Part shown: positions 48,356 through 57,040 of the stretch, piece by piece
Layout of the letters: every line of letters begins with the position of its first letter
Position numbering within the stretch: the stretch's first letter is position 1
Assembly (NCBI RefSeq): GCF_900111645.1
Contig: NZ_FOHQ01000003.1
Location: 113,803 to 177,802 of the forward strand
Length of the DNA: 64,000 nt
Reading direction: 5' to 3'
Source of the DNA: Methanococcoides vulcani
Lineage (GTDB): Archaea > Halobacteriota > Methanosarcinia > Methanosarcinales > Methanosarcinaceae
Made by a program: the position numbers and the translations under genes
The notes under the pieces: model-generated
Told to the model about the DNA's origin: nothing
The model's input: the letters and a program-made list of their open reading frames with translations, nothing else
Database searches by the model: none

Positions 48356-48446
48356 TTTTTCACTCCCATAATGAAATGTGCAATTATTAGATTAATACTT
48401 TTCCAATATTTTTATGTTAGCGCAAACTACTTAAAGTGTCAGTCGG

Positions 48447-48466
48447 TTAGTTAACGCCGTTAACAT
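48447..48466. promoter_or_regulatory. GTTAAC-GCC-GTTAAC direct and inverted repeat
   Basis: GTTAAC at 48450-48455 and 48459-48464, 95 bases upstream of copZ and 134 bases upstream of nadA. The same GTTAAC-N3-GTTAAC arrangement occurs near 12645-12659. A candidate regulator site. Confidence 0.3.
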
Positions 48467-48597
48467 ACTTAAATATACCATACATAAATGCTACCCATAT
48501 TTATAAAAACGAAAAAGCATAATTGGGTATAATTATCCTTATAAAAATCCAAGAATCTGGATACACTATGCAATATAAATTATGATGTGGTGAGAAT

Positions 48598-49518
48598 ATG
48601 CAGGAAATGAAATATATAATTGACAGGATCAATTCCCTGAAAGCAGAACATAATGCAGTTATCCTCGCCCACAATTACCAGCGTCCGGAAGTGCAGGATA
48701 TTGCGGATTTTACCGGTGATTCCCTGGGTCTCAGCCAGCAGGTTGTCGATTCAGACGCCGATGTCATCGTTTTTTGTGGGGTGGATTTCATGGCAGAGAG
48801 TGCTGCAATACTCAGTCCGGAAAAGACCGTACTCCTGCCTGAAAGGGACGCAGGTTGCCCGATGGCCGAAATGGTCGATGTGATCTCACTTGACGACGAG
48901 AAGAAAAAGCATCCGAATGCTGCTGTAGTTTGTTATGTGAATTCTTCTGCTGAGATCAAGGCCCAGAGTGACATTTGCTGCACATCGGCAAATGCCGTTG
49001 ATGTGGTCAACTCCCTTGAAGAGGACGAGATAATCTTTGTCCCTGACAAGAATCTTGGCACCTATGTTTCAGATTTCACTGACAAGAAGATCATTACATG
49101 GGAAGGCTTCTGTCCGACCCATCACCAGATGCATGCACAGGACGTTCTCAAAGCAAAAGAAGAGCATCCAAATGCCCTGTTCCTCGCACATCCTGAATGC
49201 AGGACCGAAGTACTGGACCTTGCAGATGAGGTTCTCAGCACTACCGGAATACTCAGCTATGCAAAGAATTCTGATGCAAAAGAGTTCATCATCGGAACTG
49301 AGAACGGTTTGCTACACAGGTTAAGAAAAGAGAATCCTGACAAGAAGTTCTACTATGTGTCCGAGTTCACCGTATGTACTAACATGAAGATCACAACCCT
49401 TGATTCTGTGCTCAATTCACTTGAGAAAATGGAATATGTGATCACAGTTCCCGAAGAGACAAGGCTCAAAGCAAAAAAGGCACTTGACAGGATGCTTGCG
49501 GTAAAGCGTACTATGTAA
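48598..49518 (+). CDS. nadA: Quinolinate synthase
   Basis: Condenses iminoaspartate with dihydroxyacetone phosphate to quinolinate in NAD synthesis. 306 residues; the 4Fe-4S ligands are the three conserved Cys in [23 protein letters not shown] and [10 protein letters not shown]. Other marks: [20 protein letters not shown] and [17 protein letters not shown] 48598 after GGTGAG-like sequence. No nadB or nadC nearby in the window; archaea often use aspartate dehydrogenase instead. Confidence 0.96.
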   Translation: MQEMKYIIDRINSLKAEHNAVILAHNYQRPEVQDIADFTGDSLGLSQQVVDSDADVIVFCGVDFMAESAAILSPEKTVLLPERDAGCPMAEMVDVISLDDEKKKHPNAAVVCYVNSSAEIKAQSDICCTSANAVDVVNSLEEDEIIFVPDKNLGTYVSDFTDKKIITWEGFCPTHHQMHAQDVLKAKEEHPNALFLAHPECRTEVLDLADEVLSTTGILSYAKNSDAKEFIIGTENGLLHRLRKENPDKKFYYVSEFTVCTNMKITTLDSVLNSLEKMEYVITVPEETRLKAKKALDRMLAVKRTM

Positions 49519-49557
49519 TATTATATGAGAGCATAGCCTGAAAACATAAACCACATT

Positions 49558-50430
49558 TCAGTTCAGGCTTCTCATAATGTTTCCCCATATCTCTTTTAGT
49601 TTTTCTGAGAACTCATTTGACAGTTCATTACCTGAATATTCCATCACCGTTCTTTCCTGGATCATTGCCTCGGTCGGAATTCTGCTAAAAGGAAGCTTTC
49701 CCACAACATCGATCCCGTTTTTCCTGCAATAATCTTCAATAACACGGGTGTTCTCTTCATTTATATCGTGCCTGTTTATGCAGACCACAGCCGGAATATT
49801 AAAGTGGCCGGCCACGCCCAGAACCCGTTCAAGATCATGAATTCCTGATACACTGGGTTCGGTTATGACCGCAACCATATCAACACCGGCAATGGAAGCG
49901 ATCACAGAGCACCCTGTGCCAGGGGGACCATCAATGATAATCATGTCTTTGCCATATCTATCAGCAAGGTCTCTGGCATTCTCCCTGACAAACGCTACCA
50001 GTTTACCACTTGCTTCCTCCCCTACACCGAGTTTTGCATCTGCCATTGGTCCGAACCTTGTTTCAGAAAGATAGGCTTCTCCTGCTTTTCTTTCAACCAT
50101 CGTTATGGCCCCTTCAGGACAGATATGAGCACATACTCCACAGCCTTCACATTCGTAGCTATCGATTCTGATATCATCGGTAATTGCATCGAACCTGCAA
50201 TTCTCTTTACACAGGCCGCAGTGAATGCACAGGGAGTCATCAATAGATGCTTCCTTCAGACCATAGAAATCTATTGTTTCAGTTATCTGCGGGTCCAATA
50301 TCAGGTGCATATCGGCTGCATCCACATCACAATCAGCTATCACAGCATTTTCTGCAAGCGAAGCAAAAGCTGCTGCGATAGTAGTCTTTCCTGTGCCGCC
50401 TTTTCCGCTTATTATAGTAAGCTGTTTCAT
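49558..50430 (-). CDS. MinD-family ATPase with inserted ferredoxin domain (first)
   Basis: P-loop ATPase of the MinD/Mrp family with a two-cluster ferredoxin insertion, 290 residues. Walker A SGKGGTGKTTIAAAF, DCDVDAAD, ferredoxin CIHCGLCKENC and CEGCGVCAHICPEGA at about 69-112, and DGPPGTGCSVIAS. Such proteins are thought to handle Fe-S clusters or other metals and normally occur as an adjacent pair, as here with 50821-51675. GGAGAAA lies 7 nt before ATG 50430. Part of a minus-strand run of seven genes ending here. Confidence 0.87.
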   Translation of the reverse strand: MKQLTIISGKGGTGKTTIAAAFASLAENAVIADCDVDAADMHLILDPQITETIDFYGLKEASIDDSLCIHCGLCKENCRFDAITDDIRIDSYECEGCGVCAHICPEGAITMVERKAGEAYLSETRFGPMADAKLGVGEEASGKLVAFVRENARDLADRYGKDMIIIDGPPGTGCSVIASIAGVDMVAVITEPSVSGIHDLERVLGVAGHFNIPAVVCINRHDINEENTRVIEDYCRKNGIDVVGKLPFSRIPTEAMIQERTVMEYSGNELSNEFSEKLKEIWGNIMRSLN

Positions 50431-50469
50431 GTAATTTCTCCGGGCATCTTAAAAGATCTCAGGAAAACA

Positions 50470-50802
50470 TCAGTGTGTTCCCATGATGACCCTGACATCA
50501 CACATATTCCTGATCGCTTCTGCAATTTCTTCAGCATAAGGACACTTAGGCGGATTGGGGATCGGTTTTATCATGCAGGTGCAGAGGAATATCACTTCAG
50601 CTCCTCTCCTTACCATTTCCCGGACCTGTCTTATCGAATCCCTTCCCGGACATCCTCCGCATGTGACCATGCCAATGATGTCAATATCTTCATCCTTGAA
50701 CTCTTCAAGTGTTCCTGTCCCGTTCTTTATCGCCTTAAAACAAGAGGTGCCAGGGCAGGACCTTGAAGCCATTTCACATCTTACCAATCCGATCTTTACC
50801 AT
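50470..50802 (-). CDS. CGGC domain-containing protein
   Basis: A 110-residue redox or metal-binding protein. MVTCGGCPGRDSIRQVREM contains the CGGC motif that names the family; other Cys occur in LVRCEMASRSCPGTSC, FLCTCMIKP and KCPYAEEI, so at least one metal or Fe-S site is likely. ATG 50802 has AAAGGAG 9 nt upstream; the frame is open to TTG 50811. It lies between the two MinD-ferredoxin ATPases, suggesting a shared process. Biochemical role unknown. Confidence 0.82.
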   Translation of the reverse strand: MVKIGLVRCEMASRSCPGTSCFKAIKNGTGTLEEFKDEDIDIIGMVTCGGCPGRDSIRQVREMVRRGAEVIFLCTCMIKPIPNPPKCPYAEEIAEAIRNMCDVRVIMGTH

Positions 50803-50820
50803 TAATATCAACTCCTTTGA

Positions 50821-51675
50821 TCATTGTTCAGTGCGATCCCTCATTTCATATAGTGAGGTAACATCCCTGAAAAGTCTGACAAATCGGTCCTTCCATTCCG
50901 GCATCTCATTAACAAAGGGAATTCCCTGCGAATACAACCTTGCGATCTCACGATCGTAAGGGATCTTCATCAAGACCGGGATCTCCTCTTCAATACAGTA
51001 TTCTTCCACCCTGTTGTCACCGATATCGCATTGATTGATCACCACACCGAACGGTATTCCCAGTATCCTCATCACATCAAGAGCAAGCTTCAGGTCATGG
51101 AACCCAAAAGGTGTCGATTCGGTCACAAGGATGCAGTAATCGACATTCTTCACTGAGGCAATGACCGGGCAGGCAGTACCCGGAGGTGCATCGATGATGG
51201 CAGTCGTGTTCTTATCGATATGTTCCTGCAGGGCCTTGATCACAAGTGATGTCATGGGTTCCCCTATCTTCAACAGGCCCTGATAGAACACGAGGTCCTC
51301 ATTCGTCGAACCTTCGATAACTCCGACTTTCCTGTCCACCTCGCTGATAGCTTCATTCGGACATACAATACTGCATCCACCGCATCCATGACAGAGTGTT
51401 GGGAAGATCATTACATCTTCAGGCAAAACAGCAAGGGCATTGAACTGGCAAAACTCAGAACATTTACCGCAAAGATCACACTTACTCTTATCAATAACCG
51501 GTGTCGGAACATTCACATCCTCGACTTTCTCAAGATCGTACCCAAGGAACAGGTTGCAATTAGGTTCTTCCACATCACAGTCGAATAGCTGCGCATCCTT
51601 TAGAGAGAGTGCGAGATTGACTGCTATGGTGGTCTTACCTGTTCCACCTTTTCCACTTGCGATCGCAATTTTCAT
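50821..51675 (-). CDS. MinD-family ATPase with inserted ferredoxin domain (second)
   Basis: Paralogue of 49558-50430, 284 residues: SGKGGTGKTTIAVNLALSL, CDVEEPNCNLFLG, ferredoxin motifs CDLCGKCSEFC and CHGCGGCSIVCPNEA, and DAPPGTACPVIASVKNVDYC. GGAGAATT lies 9 nt upstream of ATG 51675. The pair probably acts as a heterodimer in Fe-S or metal cofactor handling. Placed between the CGGC gene and the CDF transporter. Confidence 0.87.
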   Translation of the reverse strand: MKIAIASGKGGTGKTTIAVNLALSLKDAQLFDCDVEEPNCNLFLGYDLEKVEDVNVPTPVIDKSKCDLCGKCSEFCQFNALAVLPEDVMIFPTLCHGCGGCSIVCPNEAISEVDRKVGVIEGSTNEDLVFYQGLLKIGEPMTSLVIKALQEHIDKNTTAIIDAPPGTACPVIASVKNVDYCILVTESTPFGFHDLKLALDVMRILGIPFGVVINQCDIGDNRVEEYCIEEEIPVLMKIPYDREIARLYSQGIPFVNEMPEWKDRFVRLFRDVTSLYEMRDRTEQ

Positions 51676-51703
51676 TTATAAATTCTCCAGTTTCTAGATT
51701 ATA

Positions 51704-52939
51704 TTACTCTGTAGGAGACGTGATCACGCTCAGCTCAGGGATCTTTCCAATAAGTGTTTCAACATCCTCCACATCATCCGGCATCTCTAACAGTTTGATA
51801 AAGCTGTCATGGAATCTGTGGAATGGGCCTTCCCCGATATCCTTTCCGATGACAATATTAACACCCTGTTCTTCCAGATACTCCGCTGTCTTTACACCTC
51901 TTTTTCTATCCAGATCGGCAGCAGGGTTCTCACCAATATCCCAGCTCATTATTTTGTTGTCTTTCAGCTCGATGAAAATATAATAGGGAGCTTTTCCGAT
52001 ATGTCTGGATAGCTTCGACTGTAATCCCTCTGGCATCATTACAGGGATCGCGACCCTGAGCACGGATATTTTTCCGGGTTTTACATCGACTGAAAGATGT
52101 TCAAGATTTGGGATCTCACTTTTAACCGCCTCTTCGATCTCAGCGGAAAGCATTTCCACTCTTTTCAGGTCGTATTCTCCTGCACTTTCTACCTGCATCT
52201 CCCCAAAGACCACAAGACCGGATCTTCTGAGCCTGATCTCATCAACCTTGTTAACGCCGGGGGTATGGTCCACTGTATGCCTGATACGTTCGATAGAATC
52301 CCGGTCCAGCCATGCATCCATCAGGGTCAGTGCCGATTCCTTTGCTGTTGTGATCCCGAGCTTGAAGATGATCAATGATATAACAAGAACCCCGGCACTG
52401 TCAAGCCAGTGTATGCCAAACATCGAACCGGTAATAGCAACAACAACGACCATAGAACTGAATACGTCCGTATATGAATGCTTAGCATCCGCGATCAGTG
52501 CCTGTGAACCTATCTGTCTTCCTATTTTGAACTTATACTGTGAAAGGGCATAGATGGTAATTACAGAGAACACAGCCGCTCCAAGCGCCAGTCCCTGGAA
52601 TTCCAGCTCGACAGGGTCCTTTATAGTTTTCAGGGCTCCACGCACAAGTTCGACCCCGGATAATATGATGATAACTGAGACAAAAAGAGCCACCAGATTC
52701 TCTGCTTTGTAGTAACCATAGGGAAAGTGCTCCCCGCTACTTTTCAGGCTTAGCCTTAACCCGATCCATACTGCAAGAGATGTAAAGATATCCATTGATG
52801 TGTGGATCGCATCTGCGATCAGGGAGGAGCTGCCTGAATAGAACCCCACGATACCTTTTATTGCTGCAAGAAAAACCAGTGCAATAGTAGAATTCCTTGA
52901 AGCCTGCACACCTAACCAGAGTTTTTCTTTTACAGCCAC
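51704..52939 (-). CDS. CDF cation-efflux transporter fused to a NifX/FeMo-co-binding-like domain
   Basis: Membrane transporter of the cation diffusion facilitator family (about 1-285: LIADAIHTSMDIFTSLAVWI and LIADAKHSYTDVFSSMVVVV carry the paired HxxxD metal sites) followed by a cytosolic CDF domain and a NifX/dinitrogenase FeMo-cofactor-binding-like domain (about 300-411: ISVLRVAIPVMMPEGLQSKL to GENPAADLDRKRGVKTAEYL). The tail is homologous to the two small NifX-like proteins 3 kb upstream. GTG 52939, 8 nt after GGGAG, is preferred over ATG 52954, whose start overlaps that site. Probable substrate Fe2+, Mn2+ or Zn2+. Confidence 0.87.
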   Translation of the reverse strand: MAVKEKLWLGVQASRNSTIALVFLAAIKGIVGFYSGSSSLIADAIHTSMDIFTSLAVWIGLRLSLKSSGEHFPYGYYKAENLVALFVSVIIILSGVELVRGALKTIKDPVELEFQGLALGAAVFSVITIYALSQYKFKIGRQIGSQALIADAKHSYTDVFSSMVVVVAITGSMFGIHWLDSAGVLVISLIIFKLGITTAKESALTLMDAWLDRDSIERIRHTVDHTPGVNKVDEIRLRRSGLVVFGEMQVESAGEYDLKRVEMLSAEIEEAVKSEIPNLEHLSVDVKPGKISVLRVAIPVMMPEGLQSKLSRHIGKAPYYIFIELKDNKIMSWDIGENPAADLDRKRGVKTAEYLEEQGVNIVIGKDIGEGPFHRFHDSFIKLLEMPDDVEDVETLIGKIPELSVITSPTE

Positions 52940-53012
52940 ATTATATTCTCCCAATAACTAATAAACAATAAAAAAAGAAGAAATGATCCCTCATCGGGAT
53001 CCTTCGTTGCGA

Positions 53013-54932
53013 TTATTCCTTCAGAACTTCACTGATGAACTGACCTTCTCCTACCAGTTCAATGATGTTACCAAGTCGTTCCTTTCCGGGTTTGGTTCGG
53101 TATTTGACAAAGGTCTTACCCACCTTATCTACAAGGGATGGGATCTCCTCTTTTGTGCAGAATGCCTTCAGGAGAACACCATTTGTTGGTCTTCTTCCAT
53201 CGTTCCCGCCGATCCAGACAGAATAACCTTTCTGTTCTTCAACAGCAGCCTCATGTGGGCATCCCCGGACACACCATCCACAGTTGATGCAGAGGTCCCT
53301 GTCAATGACAGCTTTTCCTGAGATCACAGAGATAGCATTCAGTTTGCACAATTCACTGCATCTTCCGCATCCGGTACATTTCTCCGTATCGACCTTCGGA
53401 CGGAGCTGACCTACGATACCTATGTCATTGCTCTCTGCCCTGATACAGCTGTTCGGACATCCGGCCACACCGACCTTCATCTTGTGGGGTGTGAGCTTTT
53501 GGGCGAACTGCATTGTGAGTTCATTTGCAAGTTCTTTAGTATCAACAAGTCCTTCAGGACAGTAAGCCATTCCCGGACAGGCATTAGCATAACCCATTCC
53601 AATGGTCTTCAGCCCGCTACCATAGACATCGGCCATCAGGCCATCGACATTTTCGCCTTTGACACCCTGTATCTCAACGCTCTTCCTTGTGGTAAGCTCA
53701 AGTGTACCGTCACCATACTTCTCTGCAAGTTCAGCAACTCTGGCAATGTAATCATGCTGCACGATACCGGAGTTGGTTTTGATCTTCACGAAATTCGTAC
53801 CATTTGCCTCTGGTCTTACGCCGGGATAATCACGTACCCAGTAGAAGTTCACCTTCTTTCCATCATCAAGACGCTTATCAAGCTCTTTATTGAACTTTCT
53901 CATCTTGATAGCTGCAAAGTCATCTATCATGCTGATATCGACATCATCGATGGTCTCTATGTAGCCTGCTTTTTCAGCTGCTTCAAGAAGTTCCAGGCCC
54001 TTGTCATTGCGGGCTATTAAAGTGGTCCAGCCGGTGGATGAGCCAACATGTCCTGCTGATATATCTGCAACTTTGGAAACAGCATCCCTGCAGATACGGC
54101 ATCCATCACATACACAGTCAGCGATGTCCTTCAGGGAGATCTCAATTTCCCCTTCATCAGTGGAAACGGTCATCTCATCAAGTCTGATAGCATATTTTCT
54201 GATCTTGTCCAGATCGATACCTATGCTTGTCATGTGCTCGGATAACTTTTCATAGTTAAAGTTCTCCATGCAGAACAGACCGATCGTATATGGTATATTT
54301 GGAATGTCAGCCTTTTCACCATTCATTCCGACTTCCACCGGATGAACGTTCAGGCCTGTGAAGAACTGTGTCCTTCTGGTTCCGTATGTCTGGCATGGAA
54401 CACCTACCATTGCAACATTTTTCAGTTCATCCTTGCTCTGGCGCAGTGCAGCCATCACAGGAACTGCTGAATATTTGGCACCCTGGGTGTCTATAAGTTC
54501 TTCTTTGCTTGTAACGAGGCAGGAATCCGGTTTTGTAAAACCTGCAGTGGTGACAGCACCATCGATAAGACCATTGTCAAAGCAGTATCCAAGAAGAGCG
54601 GTCACCGCTCCGCCATCCTGACCTTTTTCAGCTATTGACGGATCTGTAGCCCTTGCAGAAACGATCTTCTGATATTGGCCGATAGGCGATGGTGGTAGTG
54701 ATTTGAAATTGAACACGTTCATTGAGATACGGGCTGCATCTGTCATAACCCGCTGGCAAACATCCTTACAGGCACCTTCTCCGTTCCTGTAGCATTCTTC
54801 CTTTAACTTTGGCCCGTTCTCATCGAATTCGATTATCTCATAGGGGCAAACCGCAGCGCAGGCACCGCATAAGGTACACATTCCGGTATCGACAACTGCA
54901 TCTTTTAAGAACCATTTATATTCTTCTGACAT
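53013..54932 (-). CDS. fsr: F420-dependent sulfite/nitrite reductase-like protein (Fsr)
   Basis: Fusion enzyme of about 639 residues. N-terminal half: ferredoxin CTLCGACAAVCP, then an FpoF/FrhB-like F420H2-oxidising domain (about 90-345). C-terminal half: siroheme reductase with YANACPGMAYCPEGL (C-x5-C) and VGVAGCPNSC (C-x3-C) binding the coupled siroheme-4Fe-4S, and a ferredoxin insert CTGCGRCSELC plus CINCGWCVRGCP. All cluster and siroheme ligands are present. Methanosarcinales carry the group II form, for which nitrite rather than sulfite reduction has been shown in an ANME relative; activity here is unproven. ATG 54932 after GAGATGAG is preferred to 54941. Centre of the metal-protein cluster. 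Confidence 0.9.
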   Translation of the reverse strand: MSEEYKWFLKDAVVDTGMCTLCGACAAVCPYEIIEFDENGPKLKEECYRNGEGACKDVCQRVMTDAARISMNVFNFKSLPPSPIGQYQKIVSARATDPSIAEKGQDGGAVTALLGYCFDNGLIDGAVTTAGFTKPDSCLVTSKEELIDTQGAKYSAVPVMAALRQSKDELKNVAMVGVPCQTYGTRRTQFFTGLNVHPVEVGMNGEKADIPNIPYTIGLFCMENFNYEKLSEHMTSIGIDLDKIRKYAIRLDEMTVSTDEGEIEISLKDIADCVCDGCRICRDAVSKVADISAGHVGSSTGWTTLIARNDKGLELLEAAEKAGYIETIDDVDISMIDDFAAIKMRKFNKELDKRLDDGKKVNFYWVRDYPGVRPEANGTNFVKIKTNSGIVQHDYIARVAELAEKYGDGTLELTTRKSVEIQGVKGENVDGLMADVYGSGLKTIGMGYANACPGMAYCPEGLVDTKELANELTMQFAQKLTPHKMKVGVAGCPNSCIRAESNDIGIVGQLRPKVDTEKCTGCGRCSELCKLNAISVISGKAVIDRDLCINCGWCVRGCPHEAAVEEQKGYSVWIGGNDGRRPTNGVLLKAFCTKEEIPSLVDKVGKTFVKYRTKPGKERLGNIIELVGEGQFISEVLKE

Positions 54933-54967
54933 TGGTCTCATCTCGTTTTAATTTTTACGCTTTATTT

Positions 54968-55339
54968 TCAGTGGTGGTGATGGTGTTCATGGGACTGGCA
55001 GGCATTTTCACGTGTGGCCTTTGGAAGATTTCCGGCTTCCCATGCCATTATAGCCTCTCCTACTGTTCCTTTGGCACCAACATATACTTCTATGCCAAAC
55101 TGTTCGAATTGCTGTACAGCCTTGTTCCCAAGTCCCCCACAAAGCATGACATCAACTCCTGCCTGTGACAGGAGCTCTGGAGGAAGCCCCACTCCTCCCA
55201 TATGTTCACTTTTATTTTCGATCGTTCCAATTTCATTCGTTTCAGTGTCTTTTATGGTGTAGGTCGGTACCCTGCCAAAATGCTGGCCAACGAGATCATC
55301 GAGTCCGCCTTTACCACTTGAAGGTACACATATTTTCAT
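54968..55339 (-). CDS. NifX/NafY-like metal cofactor-binding protein with natural His tail
   Basis: A 123-residue single-domain protein of the dinitrogenase FeMo-cofactor-binding family: MKICVPSSGKGGLDDLVGQH, FGRVPTYTIKDTE and MLCGGLGNKAVQQFEQFGIE. It ends with HEHHHHH, a native metal-binding tail. GAGGTGAT precedes ATG 55339. It is 35 bases upstream of fsr on the same strand and 23 bases downstream of a paralogue. No nitrogenase genes are in the window, so a general Fe-S or Mo role is likely. Confidence 0.85.
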   Translation of the reverse strand: MKICVPSSGKGGLDDLVGQHFGRVPTYTIKDTETNEIGTIENKSEHMGGVGLPPELLSQAGVDVMLCGGLGNKAVQQFEQFGIEVYVGAKGTVGEAIMAWEAGNLPKATRENACQSHEHHHHH

Positions 55340-55362
55340 CTGATCACCTCATAGTACTGAAC

Positions 55363-55827
55363 TTAACGATTCATTCCTCCGCCTCTGCCGGCTCCACCGC
55401 CGCCTCCCATACCTCTGCCGGACCCGCCAGACCTGCCACGTCCACCCATGCCTCTGCCGGGTGCAGCCATAGAGGCATGTGCCTGTGCTGTCGGAGCAGC
55501 AGTTTCATTCAACTGACCTCCCTTGTACTGGCGGATCGCATCTTTAACTGAGCCACTGGCTCCGGTCATTACTTTAATTCCGGCTGCGGAAAGGATCGGG
55601 AAGGCATTAGGACCGACGTTACCGGTAAGGAGAACATTGATCCCTTTGTCAGAAATGTTCTGGGCAGCCTGTATACCTGCTCCTCCTGATGCTGAAGCTG
55701 CCGTGTTGTCAAATGCTTTGAATTCCATAGTTTCCGGATCAACGACGACAAAATACGGGCATCTTCCAAAACGTGGATCCACTGCTGCATCAATATTTTT
55801 ATCTGTGGCTGTTACACATATCTTCAT
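55363..55827 (-). CDS. NifX/NafY-like metal cofactor-binding protein with Gly/Arg-rich tail
   Basis: A 154-residue paralogue: MKICVTATDKNIDAAVDPRF, GRCPYFVVVDPETMEFKAFD and NVLLTGNVGPNAFPILSAAG form the cofactor-binding domain (1-105). A ~45-residue tail rich in Gly and Arg (RGMGGRGRSGG and similar) follows, probably disordered and able to bind nucleic acid or partners. GAGGAAATT precedes ATG 55827. First gene of the minus-strand run ending at 49558. Confidence 0.83.
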   Translation of the reverse strand: MKICVTATDKNIDAAVDPRFGRCPYFVVVDPETMEFKAFDNTAASASGGAGIQAAQNISDKGINVLLTGNVGPNAFPILSAAGIKVMTGASGSVKDAIRQYKGGQLNETAAPTAQAHASMAAPGRGMGGRGRSGGSGRGMGGGGGAGRGGGMNR

Positions 55828-56006
55828 ATAATTTCCTCATTTCGAATTATCCTTTTGTTGTATAATACTCAGATGAGAGGAAATATATAAAGTTTACTAA
55901 AAAGGCCTATATATTTACCCATCGATGAGAGATTATAGAATATGTAATTACCAGGGATAGATGAAATTTTATCCCCGATACAAGTACAAATTCCAGAGGT
56001 ATTAAC
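55828..56006. promoter_or_regulatory. Divergent promoter region with two TATA-like boxes
   Basis: Between the NifX-like gene (minus) and the DUF169 gene (plus). AAATATATAAAG (about 55884) and, on the minus strand, GTAAATATATAGGC (about 55904-55917) face opposite ways, so both transcripts may share regulator binding. Confidence 0.5.
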
Positions 56007-56708
56007 ATGGATTATGCAAAAATGAGTGAGAAGCTTATTGAGACACTGGAACTTAAAGGAAAACCAGTCGCAATATCATTATTAAAGAGAGAAAAGGACA
56101 TTCCTGAAGGCTTAGAAAAGATAGAAAAACCAAGAAGATACTGCCAGATGCTTCAGGATGCAAGGTTCGATGATAAGGTCACTTTTGCTACCATGGATGA
56201 GCATGCCTGCAAAGGTGGTGCTGCAGCTATAGGATTACAGGACTATCCTGACAAGATCAAAACTGGGGAATTGTATTTCGATAAACTGGAAAAGGAAATA
56301 TCCCTGAGTGTCGCCAAACGTGTTGTAGACAACATGCCAAGACCTGCTCCCGGATCGACCGTTGCAACCATCGTTGCTCCACTGGACAGCACACCAACTA
56401 AACCTGATGTTATTATCATTATCGGAAACACCCTGGTAGCCAGAAGGATCGCACATGCTGTGATCTACAGGCGTGGTGGCCGTATGACTGCAAACTTCGC
56501 AGGCATCCAGTCCACATGTGCCGATGCTACCGGTTCACCTTACACCACCGGAGAAGTCAACATCTCTATTGGATGTGATGGTGCTGCCAAGAATGCAGGA
56601 CTCAATGACGATGAAATGGTTGTAGGTATTCCGGAAGAACAGCTTGAGGACATCACAGGCATCCTTGAAATGAAAGCCGGTGCATGGAACGACTGGATGA
56701 GATCCTGA
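56007..56708 (+). CDS. DUF169 family protein (first)
   Basis: A 233-residue protein of a conserved family of unknown function (DUF169). Marks: LKGKPVAISLLKREKDIPEG, RRYCQMLQDARF, EHACKGGAAAIGL and FAGIQSTCADATGSPY. Conserved Cys in YCQM, ACKGG and TCAD suggest a metal or cofactor site. AGAGGT precedes ATG 56007. A paralogue lies 332 bases downstream and the Fsr island is divergent from it; the family is often found near corrinoid and methyl-transfer genes in methanogens, but none is seen here. Confidence 0.85.
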   Translation: MDYAKMSEKLIETLELKGKPVAISLLKREKDIPEGLEKIEKPRRYCQMLQDARFDDKVTFATMDEHACKGGAAAIGLQDYPDKIKTGELYFDKLEKEISLSVAKRVVDNMPRPAPGSTVATIVAPLDSTPTKPDVIIIIGNTLVARRIAHAVIYRRGGRMTANFAGIQSTCADATGSPYTTGEVNISIGCDGAAKNAGLNDDEMVVGIPEEQLEDITGILEMKAGAWNDWMRS

Positions 56709-57040
56709 TTCTCAGGTAGAATGATGCCCTGTAGAGCTCGTTTTTCTATGGGGACATCAAATGCCTTAATATTCTTTATTCTCTATTCTCTTTTCTCTGT
56801 TTTATTTCCCCTTATCCATTATCTTATTCTGTTTTTGATAATATTGAAGCATAAGATCGCCTGAAAAAGATGATCTGCTCTCATTCTTGCAGGAATGATC
56901 CATGGTAAAACTTATATAAAATCAGTTGTGTACACTTGCAGCACAACCGAAATAAACATCTTAAAAACTATCAGAACCACTGCTAACAAAAATAAAGTTG
57001 TTATGAGCAGTTATATCGAATATAATTTAGAGTGATCTAT
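56709..57040. other. Long leader region before the second DUF169 gene
   Basis: 332 bases with no gene. ACTTATATAAAAT at about 56910 is a good TATA candidate, which would give a leader of roughly 100 nt before ATG 57041. A palindrome GTGTACAC lies near 56929. Confidence 0.4.

Noticed and set aside
54968-55827. Nitrogen fixation locus
   Set aside because: NifX-like proteins are present, but no nifH, nifD, nifK or nifB is in the window; this family is widespread outside nitrogen fixation.
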